Below are positions 11,388-20,816 of a stretch of DNA of 64,000 nucleotides, piece after piece. The DNA is from Burkholderiales bacterium GJ-E10 (GTDB lineage Bacteria > Pseudomonadota > Gammaproteobacteria > Burkholderiales > Burkholderiaceae_F): the NCBI GenBank assembly GCA_000828975.1, contig AP014683.1, forward strand, positions 124,001-188,000, written 5' to 3'. A model generated the notes under the pieces. It did not search any database and was not told the DNA's origin. It saw only the letters and a list, made by a program, of their open reading frames with translations. Numbering within the stretch: position 1 is the stretch's first letter; the number at the start of each line of letters is the position of its first letter. The translations under genes and the position numbers were made by a program.

Positions 11388-12178
11388 ACCGCCACCGGCG
11401 CCTTGATGTGCGGATGCGCCTGATAGTCGAGGATTTCGAAGTCTTCGAACCGGTACCCGAAGATCGAATCCGGCCGGCGGTGGATCGCCAGCCGGGGGTA
11501 CGGAAACGGCGTGCGGCCCAGTTGCTCCCGGGCCTGATCGAAGTGGTTGCGGTAGATGTGGCAGTCCCCGCCGGTCCAGACGAAATCGCCGGGCAGCAGA
11601 TCGCATTGCTGCGCCACCATGTGGGTCAGCAGGGCATAGCTGGCGATGTTGAAGGGAACTCCCAGGAAGATGTCGCAGCTGCGCTGGTAGAGCTGGCAGC
11701 TCAGCCTGCCCTCGGCGACATAGAACTGGAACATCACGTGGCAGGGCGGCAGGCGCATCCGGGGAATTTCCGCAACGTTCCAGGCCGAGACGATCAGCCG
11801 CCGCGAGTCCGGGTTGGTCCGGATCTGGTCGACGACCTGCGTGATCTGATCGATGTGGGTGCCATCCGGCGCGGGCCAGGACCGCCATTGCACGCCATAA
11901 ACCGGACCCAGTTCGCCAGATTCGTCGGCCCACTCGTCCCAGATGGTGACCCCGTGTTCGCGCAGGTACGCGATATTGCTCGATCCCTGCAGGAACCACA
12001 GCAACTCGTGGATGATCGAACGGAGATGGAGCTTCTTCGTCGTGATCAGCGGGAATCCCGCGCCGAGGTCGAAGCGCATCTGGTACCCGAATACCGAGCG
12101 GGTACCGGTGCCGGTGCGGTCACTCTTGTCGGCGCCATGTTCCAGGACATGGCGCATGAAGTCCTCGTATTGATGCAT
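11384..12178 (-). CDS. thyA: Thymidylate synthase
   Basis: This 264-residue enzyme methylates dUMP to dTMP with methylenetetrahydrofolate. The catalytic cysteine is C146 in [12 protein letters not shown], the same residue number as in E. coli. The phosphate-binding [20 protein letters not shown] and the [10 protein letters not shown] motif are intact. The start at 12178 gives exactly the E. coli length; the longer frame to 12289 would run through the start region of the divergent kinase gene. It is followed directly by folA with a 4-base overlap. Confidence 0.97.
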   Translation of the reverse strand: MHQYEDFMRHVLEHGADKSDRTGTGTRSVFGYQMRFDLGAGFPLITTKKLHLRSIIHELLWFLQGSSNIAYLREHGVTIWDEWADESGELGPVYGVQWRSWPAPDGTHIDQITQVVDQIRTNPDSRRLIVSAWNVAEIPRMRLPPCHVMFQFYVAEGRLSCQLYQRSCDIFLGVPFNIASYALLTHMVAQQCDLLPGDFVWTGGDCHIYRNHFDQAREQLGRTPFPYPRLAIHRRPDSIFGYRFEDFEILDYQAHPHIKAPVAV

Positions 12179-12240
12179 GCGGGGTTCCCGGATCGTTCGA
12201 TGCAGTATAACGGTGCCTGTGCAGGATAAAGGGCTGTCGT

Positions 12241-13128
12241 ATGCGCTGGGATTGGAAACAGAATCCGCGTCTGCATGCGCTCGAAGCATCGCTCGGGGGG
12301 CGCCGCGTCCATATCCGGCGCAGCCTGGGAGGCGCTCACGGCGTCGAGCGCTTTGCGGTCGATTGCGACGGCACCCGCTGCTTCGTCAAACTCGAGCCCT
12401 CCATGTCGGTTCTGCGGGCCGAAGCCGACGGCCTGCAGGCGATCGCAGCCACCTGTACCTTGCGGACCCCGCGCGTCCTGGCGATGGGACCGCTGCACGA
12501 CGGGCGGTCCGGCGACCTGCTGGGTGGGTTTCTCGTCCTGGACTGGATCGACCTGCACGACGACGGCGACTGGCGCGCAGCCGGGGCGGGCCTGGCGATG
12601 CTGCATGCAGCGCCGCCGGCAATCGCGCGGTTCGGGTGGGAGCACGACAACTACCTGGGGGCGAGCCGGCAGCGCAACGGCTGGAGCGATGATTGGCGCG
12701 AGTTCTGGCGGGAGCGTCGCCTGCGTCCGCAATTTCGCATGGCCCGCGAGGCCGGGCTGGACCTGCTCGCATCGCGCGAAAATGCGGCGCTTGCCGCATC
12801 CGACCGACTGCTGTCGGCGCATGCGCCGCACCCTTCGCTGCTGCACGGCGACCTCTGGTCCGGCAACATGGGGTTCGACGCTCAGGGAGCGCCGGTGATC
12901 TTTGATCCGGCGGTATATGTCGGCGACGCCGAAGCGGACCTAGCGATGACCCGGCTCTTCGGCGGCATTCCGGCGGAGTTCTACCGGGCGTACGAAGTGC
13001 GCCACACGCCGGCGCCGGGCTGGCAGGAGCGCGATGCGCTCTATCGCCTCTATCATGTCCTCAACCACGCCAACCTGTTCGGCGGATCGTACGTCACGCA
13101 GGCGGCGCGCCTGATCGATCAGCTGTAG
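12241..13128 (+). CDS. Fructosamine/ketosamine-3-kinase family protein
   Basis: This 295-residue protein has the aminoglycoside-phosphotransferase fold of the FN3K family, which phosphorylates protein-bound ketosamines so that the sugar falls off. Marks are FVKLEP (ATP-binding lysine), [27 protein letters not shown], the catalytic loop [13 protein letters not shown] and the metal site [16 protein letters not shown]. Length fits the family (about 285-300). It is divergent from thyA with about 60 bases between starts and convergent with fabI. A role in protein deglycation or metabolite repair is inferred from the family. Confidence 0.87.
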   Translation: MRWDWKQNPRLHALEASLGGRRVHIRRSLGGAHGVERFAVDCDGTRCFVKLEPSMSVLRAEADGLQAIAATCTLRTPRVLAMGPLHDGRSGDLLGGFLVLDWIDLHDDGDWRAAGAGLAMLHAAPPAIARFGWEHDNYLGASRQRNGWSDDWREFWRERRLRPQFRMAREAGLDLLASRENAALAASDRLLSAHAPHPSLLHGDLWSGNMGFDAQGAPVIFDPAVYVGDAEADLAMTRLFGGIPAEFYRAYEVRHTPAPGWQERDALYRLYHVLNHANLFGGSYVTQAARLIDQL

Positions 13129-13173
13129 TGCCGGAGCGGGGCCCGGGTGGATCCGCGTTCGGACGCGCTGTGC

Positions 13174-13965
13174 TCAGGCGACGCCGGACATCCCCGCCAC
13201 GACGCGGTTGAAGCCGGCGTCGACGTAGGTGATCTCCCCCGTCACGCCGGCCGCGAGGTCCGACAGCAGGAAGGCGGCGACGTTGCCCACGTCGTCGATC
13301 GTGACGTTGCGGCGCAGCGGGGCGGTCTGCTCGACGAAGTCGAGGATCTTGCCGAAATCCTTGATGCCGGCGGCGGCGAGGGTGCGGATCGGCCCGGCGG
13401 AAATGCCGTTGGCGCGGATGCCTTTCGGCCCCAGGTTGGCCGCCAGATAGCGCACCGACGCTTCGAGCGAAGCCTTGGCGAGGCCCATCGTGTTGTAGTT
13501 CGGCACGACGCGCTCGGCCCCCAGGTAGGTGAGGGTGAGCAGGGAGCCGTTGCGCCCGTCCATCATGGGCAGCGCCGCCTTGGCCAACGCCGGAAAGCTG
13601 TAGGCCGAGATGTCATGCGCGACCCGGAACGCCTCGCGGGAGAGTCCTTCGAGGAAATCGCCCGCGATCGCCTCGCGCGGCGCGAAGCCGATCGAATGCA
13701 CCAAGCCGTCGAGGCCGTCCCAGGACTTGCCCAGGCCCGCGAACAGGTCGGCGATCTGGGCGTCGTCCGCGACGTCGCAGGGGAATACCAGGGCGGAGTC
13801 GAATTCGCGCGCGATATCGGTGACGCGGTCGCGGAAGCGATCCCCGACGTAGGTGAACGCCAACTCCGCGCCCTCGCGGCGGCAGGCTCGCGCGATGCCG
13901 TAGGCGATGGAACGGTTCGAAAGAACCCCGGTGATCAGGATGCGCTTGCCAGACAGGAACGGCAT
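13174..13965 (-). CDS. fabI: Enoyl-[acyl-carrier-protein] reductase (NADH)
   Basis: This 263-residue short-chain dehydrogenase reduces the enoyl-ACP double bond in the last step of each fatty-acid elongation cycle. It has the FabI cofactor loop [15 protein letters not shown] and the active residues Y147, Y157 and K164 in the YxxxxxxK motif ([13 protein letters not shown]). [13 protein letters not shown] covers the substrate-binding flap. Length matches E. coli FabI (262). The start at 13965 lies within the last 31 bases of the upstream mltD gene, so the two overlap. Confidence 0.96.
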   Translation of the reverse strand: MPFLSGKRILITGVLSNRSIAYGIARACRREGAELAFTYVGDRFRDRVTDIAREFDSALVFPCDVADDAQIADLFAGLGKSWDGLDGLVHSIGFAPREAIAGDFLEGLSREAFRVAHDISAYSFPALAKAALPMMDGRNGSLLTLTYLGAERVVPNYNTMGLAKASLEASVRYLAANLGPKGIRANGISAGPIRTLAAAGIKDFGKILDFVEQTAPLRRNVTIDDVGNVAAFLLSDLAAGVTGEITYVDAGFNRVVAGMSGVA

Positions 13966-15685
13966 GGATGACGAGCCCGCCGGTGACGGCGGTGATGGTG
14001 GTGGGAGTAATGGTGAAGCGGGTGATGCCGCGAGTGCCGCACGCGCTGGTGCGGAGGATTGCCCCCGTTCCACACGTTCAGCGCCAGCCGTTGGCCGACA
14101 CGCAGGCGGCTCGAATGAAGCCGGTTCCACGCCATGATGTCGTGGGTCCGGACGTGCCAGTGATGCGCGATCGAACTCAAGGTGTCGCCGTGATGGACGC
14201 GGTAGGCGATGCGCCGCATCCGGGGCACCACCGGAACGAGCGAAAACGACGCGTCGACCAGTTTTGGGGAAATGTCGTCGGTGACGGCCTCGCCCCGTGG
14301 AACCAGAATCACCGATCCGGCTGCAGGACGGTAGCGCGAGGGAATCCGGTTGACCCGGCGCAGTTCATTGACCGAAAGATTGGCCTTCTGCGCCAGGATT
14401 TCGAGCGTTTCCCCGCGCCGCATGACGTGTGCCGTCCAGCTGGCCATGGGCTGTCCGGTCGCTTCGACGGCGACCAGATTGGTTTCGAAGGCTTCCGCGT
14501 GATCGGCGGGCAGCAGGATCGTGGGCGATGACGCGCCGATGATCAGCGGGCGATTGAACGCCGGGTTCAGCGCCTGGAATTCGTCAATGGGAATTTCCGC
14601 GAGCCGGGCGGCCGTGGCCACGTCCATGTCGGCGGGAATGTCCTCCGAAACGAAGTACGGCCGATCGGGAATCTCCGGCAGCGTGATGCCGTAGCGCTGC
14701 GGATCGGCGATGATGTTCTTGATTGCCTGCAGCTTGGGAACGTAGAACTCCGTTTCGTGCGGCAGGTGCAGATCTTTGTATGCCGTCGAGCGATGGTGCC
14801 GGCGGGCGTTGGCGATCGCCCGCTCGACTCCGAGTTCGCCATAGTTGTAGGCGGCAAGCGCCAGTTGCCAGTCGCCGAATTCGCCGTAGAGCTTCTGCAG
14901 GTAGTCCAGCGCCGCCCGGGTGGACTCGATCACGCCGAAGCGCTCGTCCTTCCACATGTTCTGTTCCAGGGCATATTTCGTTCCCGTCGAGGGAATGAAC
15001 TGCCACAGACCGGCCGCCTTGGCGATCGATACGGCATTGGGCTGCATCCCGCTCTCGATGAACGGCAGCAAGGCGATCTCGGTGGGCATGCCGCGCTTCT
15101 CGACCTCCGCCACGATGTGATAGAGGTACATGCTCGCCCGGGTCGAGATCCGTTCGATGTATTGAGGCTTGTCGGCATACCAGCGCGTGGTTTGCCGCGC
15201 GCGCCAGGTATCGAGGTCCGGCATCTTGAAGCCACGGCGGATGCGGGCCCAGAGGTCCTCGTCGTCGGCCTGCATGACCGCCATCGTCGGCGTCGGTTCG
15301 GCGCCGACTGCCGGGGCGGTGGCGGGGACGGTGCCGGGAGCCGAGGGCGCCGCAGCGGGGCCGGCGCGACCGGCGGCGGGGGCGCCGGTCGCGCCGGCGG
15401 CTGAATCGTTGCGATGGTTTCCGAAACGCTGCGCAGCACGCGCGCTTCGGGGGGGCTGGCGGGGCCGGTGTGAACCGGCGCCACTTCCATCCACGTGGCG
15501 GGAACGACGGCAAACGTCTGCGCCGGCGTGTCGAACAGCGGGACGGGACGGGCATAGCCCGCGTCGCCCCCCTGGGCTGTCACGGTTAGCATGTCGGTGG
15601 CCCAGGCCGATTGCAGGCCCGACAGCAGGCCCAGACCTGCCGCAACGGCACACACCAGGAACCGGACCCGGAAGGGATAATTCAC
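13935..15685 (-). CDS. mltD: Membrane-bound lytic transglycosylase MltD, frameshifted in the linker
   Basis: The protein cuts peptidoglycan glycan strands and binds the wall through LysM repeats. The catalytic domain (SLT) has the active glutamate in [14 protein letters not shown], then [12 protein letters not shown] and [17 protein letters not shown]. Two LysM motifs follow ([19 protein letters not shown] and [18 protein letters not shown]), and the end is His-rich. The signal peptide lies in another frame: GTG at 15685 behind GGGGGAG gives [20 protein letters not shown] and a Pro-rich stretch. The two parts join only if one base is added in the Pro/Ala linker, most likely at the C5 run (15378-15382 on the + strand). 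Both frames are open through the linker. The cause may be a sequencing error, a real mutation, or slippage. Confidence 0.82.
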
Positions 15686-15917
15686 CAGACGCTCCCCCAC
15701 CCATCTCGAATTTTTTGCGCGGGCGCAAGTGTACCTTAGCGATCTCCGCGGCGAAACCACCTCATCCGACCGGATTCGCCCGAAAACCGGGCGATCGGCC
15801 ATGGCCGACGGCGGTCGCCGGCCCCGGCGGTGCGACCGATCGTGGCGGAAGGGGGCGCAGCGTTGCGATATCCTGTCGCGGTACCACCCCTCGCCGCATC
15901 GCCAACAAGCCGTGTCC

Positions 15918-16757
15918 ATGACCCCCGCGCCGGTTGAATCGTTCGCTGACTTCCTGGACTCGCCGCCCGGTCGATACGTCCTGGATTGGGAACAGCGCGT
16001 GCTCGACGAGATGGTGGCGGACATCTTTGGTTTTTACGCCCTGCAGCTGGGGACCCCGAGTCTTGCGGGGCTGCGGGAAAACCGGATGCCGTTCCGCTGC
16101 GCGGTGGTCGAATCGGCGGAGTGGCCGGCGGGATGCTCCGGCGTTCCCGGCGGCCTGCGCACCGTGGTCAGCCGGTTCGACGAATTGCCGTTCGCGTCGC
16201 AATCGGTCGACTTGGTGGTGCTGCCGCACGTCCTGGAATTCGCGGAGGAGCCGCATCGGGTGCTGCGGGAGGTCGATCGGGTGTTGCTGCCGGAGGGGCA
16301 GGTGGTGCTGACCGGTTTCAATCCCGCCAGCCTGTGGGGCTTGCATCACGCGATGCGACGAGTCGGCGTCTGCCCGTTCCTGCCCCCGGGAGGCCAGTTG
16401 ATATCGTTGCTCCGGATCAAGGACTGGCTCAAGCTGCTTTCGTTCGAGGTGCAACGAGGCCGGTTCGGCTGCTACCTGCCGTGGGCGCGCACGGAACGGT
16501 GGATCGGGCGCTGGGCCTTCCTGGAGAAGGCCGGCGATCGATGGTGGCCGGTGCTGGGTAGCGTGTATGCGCTGGCGGCGGTCAAGCGGGTGCACGGCAT
16601 GCGCCTGGTCGGCCTGGTCCGGAAGCGTCGCGAAGAACTGGATCTGAGCCCGGTCCTGGCGCCGGTGGCGCAGCGCTCGCCGGCCGGCATCCCGGTCGCG
16701 ACCCGATTCCATGGTCCGGAGGCGACCGACGAAACGCGCGCTGCGGCGAATGGGTGA
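15918..16757 (+). CDS. SAM-dependent methyltransferase (class I)
   Basis: This 279-residue protein has the type 11 methyltransferase core. A motif IV-like stretch is SVDLVVLPHVLEFAEEPHRV near residues 95-115, followed by REVDRVLLPEGQVVLTGFNP. The C-terminal half is basic. The start at 15918 (MTPAPVESFADFL) excludes an out-of-frame-looking extension to 15729. Orthologues usually lie between mltD and rnhA in related bacteria, as here. The substrate is unknown. It is divergent from mltD. Confidence 0.82.
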   Translation: MTPAPVESFADFLDSPPGRYVLDWEQRVLDEMVADIFGFYALQLGTPSLAGLRENRMPFRCAVVESAEWPAGCSGVPGGLRTVVSRFDELPFASQSVDLVVLPHVLEFAEEPHRVLREVDRVLLPEGQVVLTGFNPASLWGLHHAMRRVGVCPFLPPGGQLISLLRIKDWLKLLSFEVQRGRFGCYLPWARTERWIGRWAFLEKAGDRWWPVLGSVYALAAVKRVHGMRLVGLVRKRREELDLSPVLAPVAQRSPAGIPVATRFHGPEATDETRAAANG

Positions 16758-16793
16758 ACGCATTCGAGGTGTGCATTGGAGGTGATTGGTTTG

Positions 16794-17294
16794 ATGGATT
16801 CGGAAGGCAACACCATGTCCCCGACGGCGCCTGCCAGCGCTGCGGGGGGCGACGCGGCGGTGGTCGATGTGTGGACGGACGGTGCCTGCAAGGGCAATCC
16901 GGGCCCCGGCGGGTGGGGGGCGCTGCTGCGTAGCGGCACCCACGAGCGCGAACTGTTCGGCGGCGAGGATCCGACCACCAACAACCGGATGGAACTGACT
17001 GCCGTGATCGAGGCGCTGGCGGCGCTCAAGCGGTCGTGCCGGGTGACCATCCACACCGACTCGCAGTACGTCAAGAACGGAATCACCGAGTGGATGCGCC
17101 AGTGGGAGCGGCGCGGCTGGCGCACCGCGGACGGCAAGCCGGTGAAGAACCTGGAGCTGTGGCAGGCGTTGGACCGCCAGGTTCGGCGGCACACGGTCGC
17201 GTGGAAGTGGGTGCGCGGCCACGCGGGCGATCCCGGCAACGAGCGGGCCGACGCGTTGGCGAATCGCGGCGTCGAGACCGCTCGACAAGGCTAG
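16794..17294 (+). CDS. rnhA: Ribonuclease HI
   Basis: This 166-residue enzyme cuts the RNA strand of RNA-DNA hybrids, removing Okazaki primers and R-loops. The four metal-binding acids are visible: D29 in [15 protein letters not shown] in [13 protein letters not shown] in HTDSQYV and D near the end in NERADALAN. The histidine loop [11 protein letters not shown] is intact. The ATG at 16794 follows a strong GGAGGTGA site (16778-16785) with 8-base spacing. The first 20 residues extend beyond the usual fold. Its stop lies 15 bases before dnaQ. Confidence 0.95.
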   Translation: MDSEGNTMSPTAPASAAGGDAAVVDVWTDGACKGNPGPGGWGALLRSGTHERELFGGEDPTTNNRMELTAVIEALAALKRSCRVTIHTDSQYVKNGITEWMRQWERRGWRTADGKPVKNLELWQALDRQVRRHTVAWKWVRGHAGDPGNERADALANRGVETARQG

Positions 17295-17308
17295 TGCGGA
17301 GACGGGAA

Positions 17309-18025
17309 ATGCGGCAGATCGTGCTCGACACGGAAACCACCGGCCTGGAGGCGAAGGACGGCCATCGCATCATCGAAATCGGGGCGATCGAGATATTCGG
17401 CCGCCAGGTGATACCGGAGCGGCAGGTGCATCACTATGTCAACCCGGACCGGGAAGTCGATGCCGGCGCACGCAACGTCCACGGACTGGACAGCGAGTTT
17501 CTTGCGGACAAGCCGCGGTTTGCGGAGATCGTCGACGAATTGCTGGAGTTCGTGCGGGGTGCGGAGGTGCTGATCCACAACGCGCCCTTCGACGTTTCCT
17601 TTCTCGACGCCGAACTCGCGCGGCTGAACCGGCCTCCGTTCGCGCAGCATTGCGAAAAAGTCACCGATACCTTGCGCATGGCGCGGGAGGCGCATCCGGG
17701 CAAGCGCAATTCCCTCGATGCCTTGTGCGAGCGCTATGGCATTTCCAATCGCCATCGCACCCTGCACGGCGCCCTGGTCGATGCGGCGCTGCTCGCCGAC
17801 GTCTATCTGGCGATGACCCGCGGTCAGGACAGCCTGGTCATGGACCTGGCGCCCGCGGCGCAGCAGGCCGATCTCGGCCCGGTGGACGCCGGCCGCCTGA
17901 TCGTCCTGCGCGCCGATGCCGGGGAGATCGCCGCGCATGAGTCGGTCCTCGATTCGATCGAAAAGGACGCCAAGGGCGGCTGCGTGTGGCGCCGCAGCGC
18001 CGTGGACCCGGCCGCCGTCGGGTAG
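17309..18025 (+). CDS. dnaQ: DNA polymerase III epsilon subunit (proofreading exonuclease)
   Basis: This 238-residue subunit removes mismatched 3' ends for the replicative polymerase. ExoI is LDTETTGLE (D7, E9), ExoII HNAPFDVSFLD and ExoIII HGALVDAALLADVYL, so the DEDDh residues are present. The C-terminal 50 residues correspond to the part that binds the alpha subunit. The start at 17309 is chosen because MRQIVLDTETTGL is the canonical N-terminus. It lies next to rnhA, as in many proteobacteria. The tRNA-Val gene follows 75 bases after the stop with its own promoter. Confidence 0.95.
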   Translation: MRQIVLDTETTGLEAKDGHRIIEIGAIEIFGRQVIPERQVHHYVNPDREVDAGARNVHGLDSEFLADKPRFAEIVDELLEFVRGAEVLIHNAPFDVSFLDAELARLNRPPFAQHCEKVTDTLRMAREAHPGKRNSLDALCERYGISNRHRTLHGALVDAALLADVYLAMTRGQDSLVMDLAPAAQQADLGPVDAGRLIVLRADAGEIAAHESVLDSIEKDAKGGCVWRRSAVDPAAVG

Positions 18026-18051
18026 CCGGACGGCGGTGCCGCGACCGGACA

Positions 18052-18080
18052 TTGGAGTGGCGCCGGGTCTGCGCTAGAAT
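18052..18080 (+). promoter_or_regulatory. Sigma-70 type promoter for tRNA-Val
   Basis: TTGGAG at 18052-18057 and TAGAAT at 18075-18080 are 17 bases apart. A start near 18087 would leave a short 5' leader before the tRNA at 18101. The -10 box is close to consensus; the -35 matches four of six bases. Confidence 0.65.
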
Positions 18081-18100
18081 CCCGCCTCTTTCCCGCATCC

Positions 18101-18175
18101 GGACGGCTAGCTCAGCGGTAGAGCACTGCCTTCACACGGCAGGGGTCACAGGTTCGAACCCTGTGCCGTCCACCA
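18101..18175 (+). tRNA. tRNA-Val (anticodon CAC)
   Basis: The 7-bp acceptor stem (GGACGGC 18101-18107 with GCCGTCC 18165-18171), D arm (GCTC-AGCGGTA-GAGC), anticodon stem CTGCC/GGCAG around loop TTCACAC, and T arm with TTCGAAC all fold. The anticodon is CAC, reading GUG valine codons. The CCA end is encoded (18173-18175). A tyrosine integrase gene ends 6 bases further on, so the 3' part of the tRNA is probably the attachment site. Confidence 0.97.
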
Positions 18176-18181
18176 GCAAGA

Positions 18182-19189
18182 TCAATGGGTTGCGGCGCTC
18201 CGAGACCTCGATTTTTGCGTCCGGTGTAAATTTCGGTGTAAATCCCCCAGCTTTTTGAGCGCTGCCCGCTGCGGTGCTACCAGGACGTGGGCGTAGCGCT
18301 CCGTCGTTCTGATGGAACTATGGCCGAGGATCTCTCTTACGACGTGCATCGGCACGCCCACGCCAAGCATGATTGTTGCGCATGAGTGGCGAAGATCATG
18401 GAAGTGGACATGCGCCATGCCTGCGGCCTCGCGCGCCCGCCGGAATCCGCTTTTCACTCCCTCGAAGTTGATGCGCATCGGCAGGTAGCGGAGCCATGGG
18501 CGCAGGGCTGGGACGATCGGCATCTCGCGGTAGCGCAGCGTTTTGGTATTGCCGGCCTGGATGCGGATTGCGTCGCGCCCTATGTCCTCCGCGGTGATCT
18601 TGCAGACCTCTCCGCGTCGGCAACCGGTGAGCAGCGAGATCCAAATTGCCGCACGGACGTTTTCGCTGGCGTGATCAGCGATCTTCTTGACCTCCTCCAT
18701 GGTAAGGTAAACCGTACGCTGGTTGTTTTCTGGTAGGCGCTTTACGAGCACCGAGTAGTCGGTATGTGTGCGGCCATACTCGAAGGCGCGTCGCAGTCCC
18801 TTTTTGAGCGTCCCAAGGCTGCGATTGATCGTTGCTGGCCTGTACGCAGTTCGGAGGTCATCGATAATTTTCGCGGCGACCTCGCGCGTTTCTGATGCAC
18901 GTCTGCTTTCCAGCCAGCGACCGATCCGATGGGCATGCTGTTGTGCTGATTCTGGGGAGCGTAGTCCTTTTGCATACTCGCAATAATCGGCCATGACTTC
19001 GACCAACATGGGGTCGCCAGGGATGACGGGGGCGCGGGTTGCTGATGCGTGTAGCGCCCGTCTTAGCTCTGCTTCGGTGCGCTTGGCGTCACTCGCAGTT
19101 GCACCCTCCGGGAGGCGGCGGTGAAGGCGTCTACGGCCGACGCAAACTTCGGCGTGCCAGCGGCCATCTTTGTCTTTGCGGACTGGCAT
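18182..19189 (-). CDS. int: Tyrosine recombinase, phage-type integrase
   Basis: This 335-residue enzyme would integrate and excise the element at tRNA-Val. The catalytic residues are visible: R191 in LLTGCRRGEVC, H264 and R267 in HFHDLRHSCAT, H290 in ILGHSS and the nucleophile Y299 in TTERYAHV. The N-terminus (KDKDGRWHAEVCVGRRR) is an arm-binding-like domain, followed by a SAM-like core-binding domain near 60-145. The stop codon is 6 bases from the tRNA CCA end. An excisionase-like gene overlaps its 5' end. Confidence 0.93.
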   Translation of the reverse strand: MPVRKDKDGRWHAEVCVGRRRLHRRLPEGATASDAKRTEAELRRALHASATRAPVIPGDPMLVEVMADYCEYAKGLRSPESAQQHAHRIGRWLESRRASETREVAAKIIDDLRTAYRPATINRSLGTLKKGLRRAFEYGRTHTDYSVLVKRLPENNQRTVYLTMEEVKKIADHASENVRAAIWISLLTGCRRGEVCKITAEDIGRDAIRIQAGNTKTLRYREMPIVPALRPWLRYLPMRINFEGVKSGFRRAREAAGMAHVHFHDLRHSCATIMLGVGVPMHVVREILGHSSIRTTERYAHVLVAPQRAALKKLGDLHRNLHRTQKSRSRSAATH

Positions 19190-19350
19190 TTGGTTGCTTG
19201 CTCCTGAGTCCAGGCTGTAACAGCGGCGAGGTCGAAACGCCGACGGGAGCCGACGAGCATACTCGGACAGCCGTCTACGACCATTCTGGCGACGGTGCGC
19301 TCGCTAACCCGTAGTTGAGCGGCAAGATCGGCAGCGGTCAAGAACATCAC
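19063..19350 (-). CDS. Excisionase-like helix-turn-helix protein
   Basis: The first 55 residues form a winged helix-turn-helix of the excisionase/MerR-like type (FLTAADLAAQLRVSERTVAR, then GSRRRFDLAAVTAWTQEQ). Such proteins bend DNA at att sites and turn integration into excision. The 40-residue tail overlaps the 5' end of the integrase gene in another frame by 127 bases. That overlap is long, so either this tail or the annotated integrase start could be off. The start is 19350 or the next methionine at 19347. Confidence 0.65.
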   Translation of the reverse strand: MMFLTAADLAAQLRVSERTVARMVVDGCPSMLVGSRRRFDLAAVTAWTQEQATKCQSAKTKMAAGTPKFASAVDAFTAASRRVQLRVTPSAPKQS

Positions 19351-19412
19351 GCAACTCCGTCGAGACTCGTTTCCAGCCGTCCCATTTTGGGTTCTCCTCT
19401 TTCAGTTTCTTC

Positions 19413-19577
19413 TTACCGGTGCCGGGAGAACAGGCTGGAGAGAGCCCACACGATGGCGATTCCGGCCGCCGCGACGATCGCGGTTTGCGCGAGGCTCAGG
19501 TGGCGGATTGCTTTGTAGATCGTTCCGTAGATCAGGCCGTGGACGATCGAGCTCGCGATCATGTGGGCAAGGTTCAT
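19413..19577 (-). CDS. Small membrane protein, 54 residues
   Basis: This short frame reads MNLAHMIASSIVHGLIYGTI and continues with a second hydrophobic stretch, AQTAIVAAAGIAIVWALSSL, ending FSRHR. Two membrane segments are predicted by eye, near residues 8-24 and 31-49. It lies just upstream of the YqaE/Pmp3-like gene on the same strand, both encoding tiny membrane proteins. No function is recognised. Confidence 0.55.
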   Translation of the reverse strand: MNLAHMIASSIVHGLIYGTIYKAIRHLSLAQTAIVAAAGIAIVWALSSLFSRHR

Positions 19578-19602
19578 GGGTGGAAGGCCTTTGTTGCCGT
19601 CG

Positions 19603-19818
19603 TCAGTTCACCGGCGCGGCGTCGACGCCGACGGCTTCGATGGCTTGCTTGATCTTCTTGTCGGTCTTGTATTGGCTCAGCGCATAGACCGCCCAAATGG
19701 TCGCGGGCAGCCAGCCGATCAGGGTCAGCTGGAGGAGCAGGCAGGAGACGCCGGCGATGGGCCGCCCGATGGTGAAGAAGGTGAGCCAGGGGATGAAGAG
19801 TGCGATGATCAGGCGCAT
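19603..19818 (-). CDS. YqaE/Pmp3-family membrane protein
   Basis: This 71-residue protein has two membrane segments: MRLIIALFIPWLTFFTIG and LLLQLTLIGWLPATIWAVYA. The second carries the family pattern of a hydrophobic helix ending in G-x-x-P-x-x-I-x-A-x-Y. The charged C-terminus (YKTDKKIKQAIEA) is cytoplasmic. The family is linked to membrane potential and stress in other organisms. Its role in a mobile element is unknown. Confidence 0.7.
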   Translation of the reverse strand: MRLIIALFIPWLTFFTIGRPIAGVSCLLLQLTLIGWLPATIWAVYALSQYKTDKKIKQAIEAVGVDAAPVN

Positions 19819-19857
19819 GGGGATGTCCTTTTCGGGGATCGGTTGTTGGGTTGGGGA

Positions 19858-20193
19858 TCAGAACGCGCCGGGCCGGAGTTTGGCGTTGCGCTGCGCCGCA
19901 TCCCACGAGTCCGATGCGGCGTCGCAGGCCGGATCCCAGGTCTTGAGCTGATTGGCGCGATGCGGCGGCTGGAGCGGGTTGATGTAGCCGCTATTGGCGT
20001 TGCACCAATGGATCTCGGCCGTACGCTCCGGGCCGTGCGCGTCGAACCAAGCCTTGTCGTGACCGGTGTACGGGCTGGGGCCACGGACTTGTGCGGTGGG
20101 TCCCGGCGTCTTCCCGGTTCCGCTATTGCCGCAGCCCGTCAGGGCGAGCGCCGCGATTGCGGCGGCGCAGACGAAAGGAACGTGTCGCTTCAT
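19858..20193 (-). CDS. Small putative lipoprotein
   Basis: This 111-residue protein starts MKRHVPFVCAAAIAALALTG followed by C, a lipoprotein signal peptide with lipobox LTGC (cysteine 21). The mature part is hydrophilic with two further cysteines (HWCNANSGY and DPACDAAS) that could form a disulfide. It may sit on the membrane as an entry-exclusion or envelope protein, as small lipoproteins of conjugative elements often do, but no family was recognised. Confidence 0.6.
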   Translation of the reverse strand: MKRHVPFVCAAAIAALALTGCGNSGTGKTPGPTAQVRGPSPYTGHDKAWFDAHGPERTAEIHWCNANSGYINPLQPPHRANQLKTWDPACDAASDSWDAAQRNAKLRPGAF

Positions 20194-20213
20194 CAGATTC
20201 TCCGTTTTGTTGA

Positions 20214-20816
20214 TCAGATGACTGCTGCAGACTCGGTTGCCTGGGCCCGTCCGCGGTTGCGCCCCGTCAGGGATGCGAACCGGTCGAGGAATGCCTCCTC
20301 CCACCACAGCGGGGACCATCCGCCCTCGGTTGCCGGACCATCGAATTCCGGGACGCCGTCGAGGATCGTCCATGGGGCATGGCGGTCGGGATCGAACCGC
20401 ATCAGGTCGCGCCGTTCCGTGGCCAGGGCCATGAGGTCGGCGTGCTTGACGAGGCCATCCCACTCCTGCATCAGCTCGGCGACGCCGAGCGCCTGATGCA
20501 CTGCGGCGCTGGCCGAGACTTCGAGATCTCGCCAAGCGGGGCCGAGCAGGGTCTTGAGCGGCGTGGGCACGTCACCGACGTAGGCCTCGTGCGCGTCGTG
20601 CAGCAGCCCCGCGAGCTGGGCGCCGACGGGGGCGCCGATGCGCTCCAGGATCCGCACGACGAGCAGGCTGTGCTGCGCCACCGAGTAGTGCACGTCCGTG
20701 TGCCCGCCGAAGCGGCAGAGCAGGGAGAGGGCGTGCGCGATGTCCTCGATGCGAACCTGGGACGGATCCAGCCGGCCCGGGTTCACTTCCTGCCCGCGGA
20801 AGGTGAGGATCATCAT
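20214..20816 (-). CDS. HD-domain phosphohydrolase
   Basis: This 200-residue protein has the HD metal site: histidine in VHYSVAQHSLLVVR, the HD pair in LLHDAHEAYVGD, and a further aspartate in LVKHADLMALATERR. This pattern matches YfbR-like nucleotidases and phage-encoded HD hydrolases that act on nucleotides. Its ATG overlaps the stop of the upstream small gene by 4 bases, and the unit continues the ssb operon. A role in nucleotide metabolism during element replication is inferred. Confidence 0.72.
   Translation of the reverse strand: MMILTFRGQEVNPGRLDPSQVRIEDIAHALSLLCRFGGHTDVHYSVAQHSLLVVRILERIGAPVGAQLAGLLHDAHEAYVGDVPTPLKTLLGPAWRDLEVSASAAVHQALGVAELMQEWDGLVKHADLMALATERRDLMRFDPDRHAPWTILDGVPEFDGPATEGGWSPLWWEEAFLDRFASLTGRNRGRAQATESAAVI

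Noticed and set aside
15418-15728. N-terminal extension of MltD in the catalytic frame
   Set aside because: It encodes no signal peptide and reads like out-of-frame Arg/Gly-rich sequence, while the other frame has a textbook signal peptide with a ribosome-binding site.
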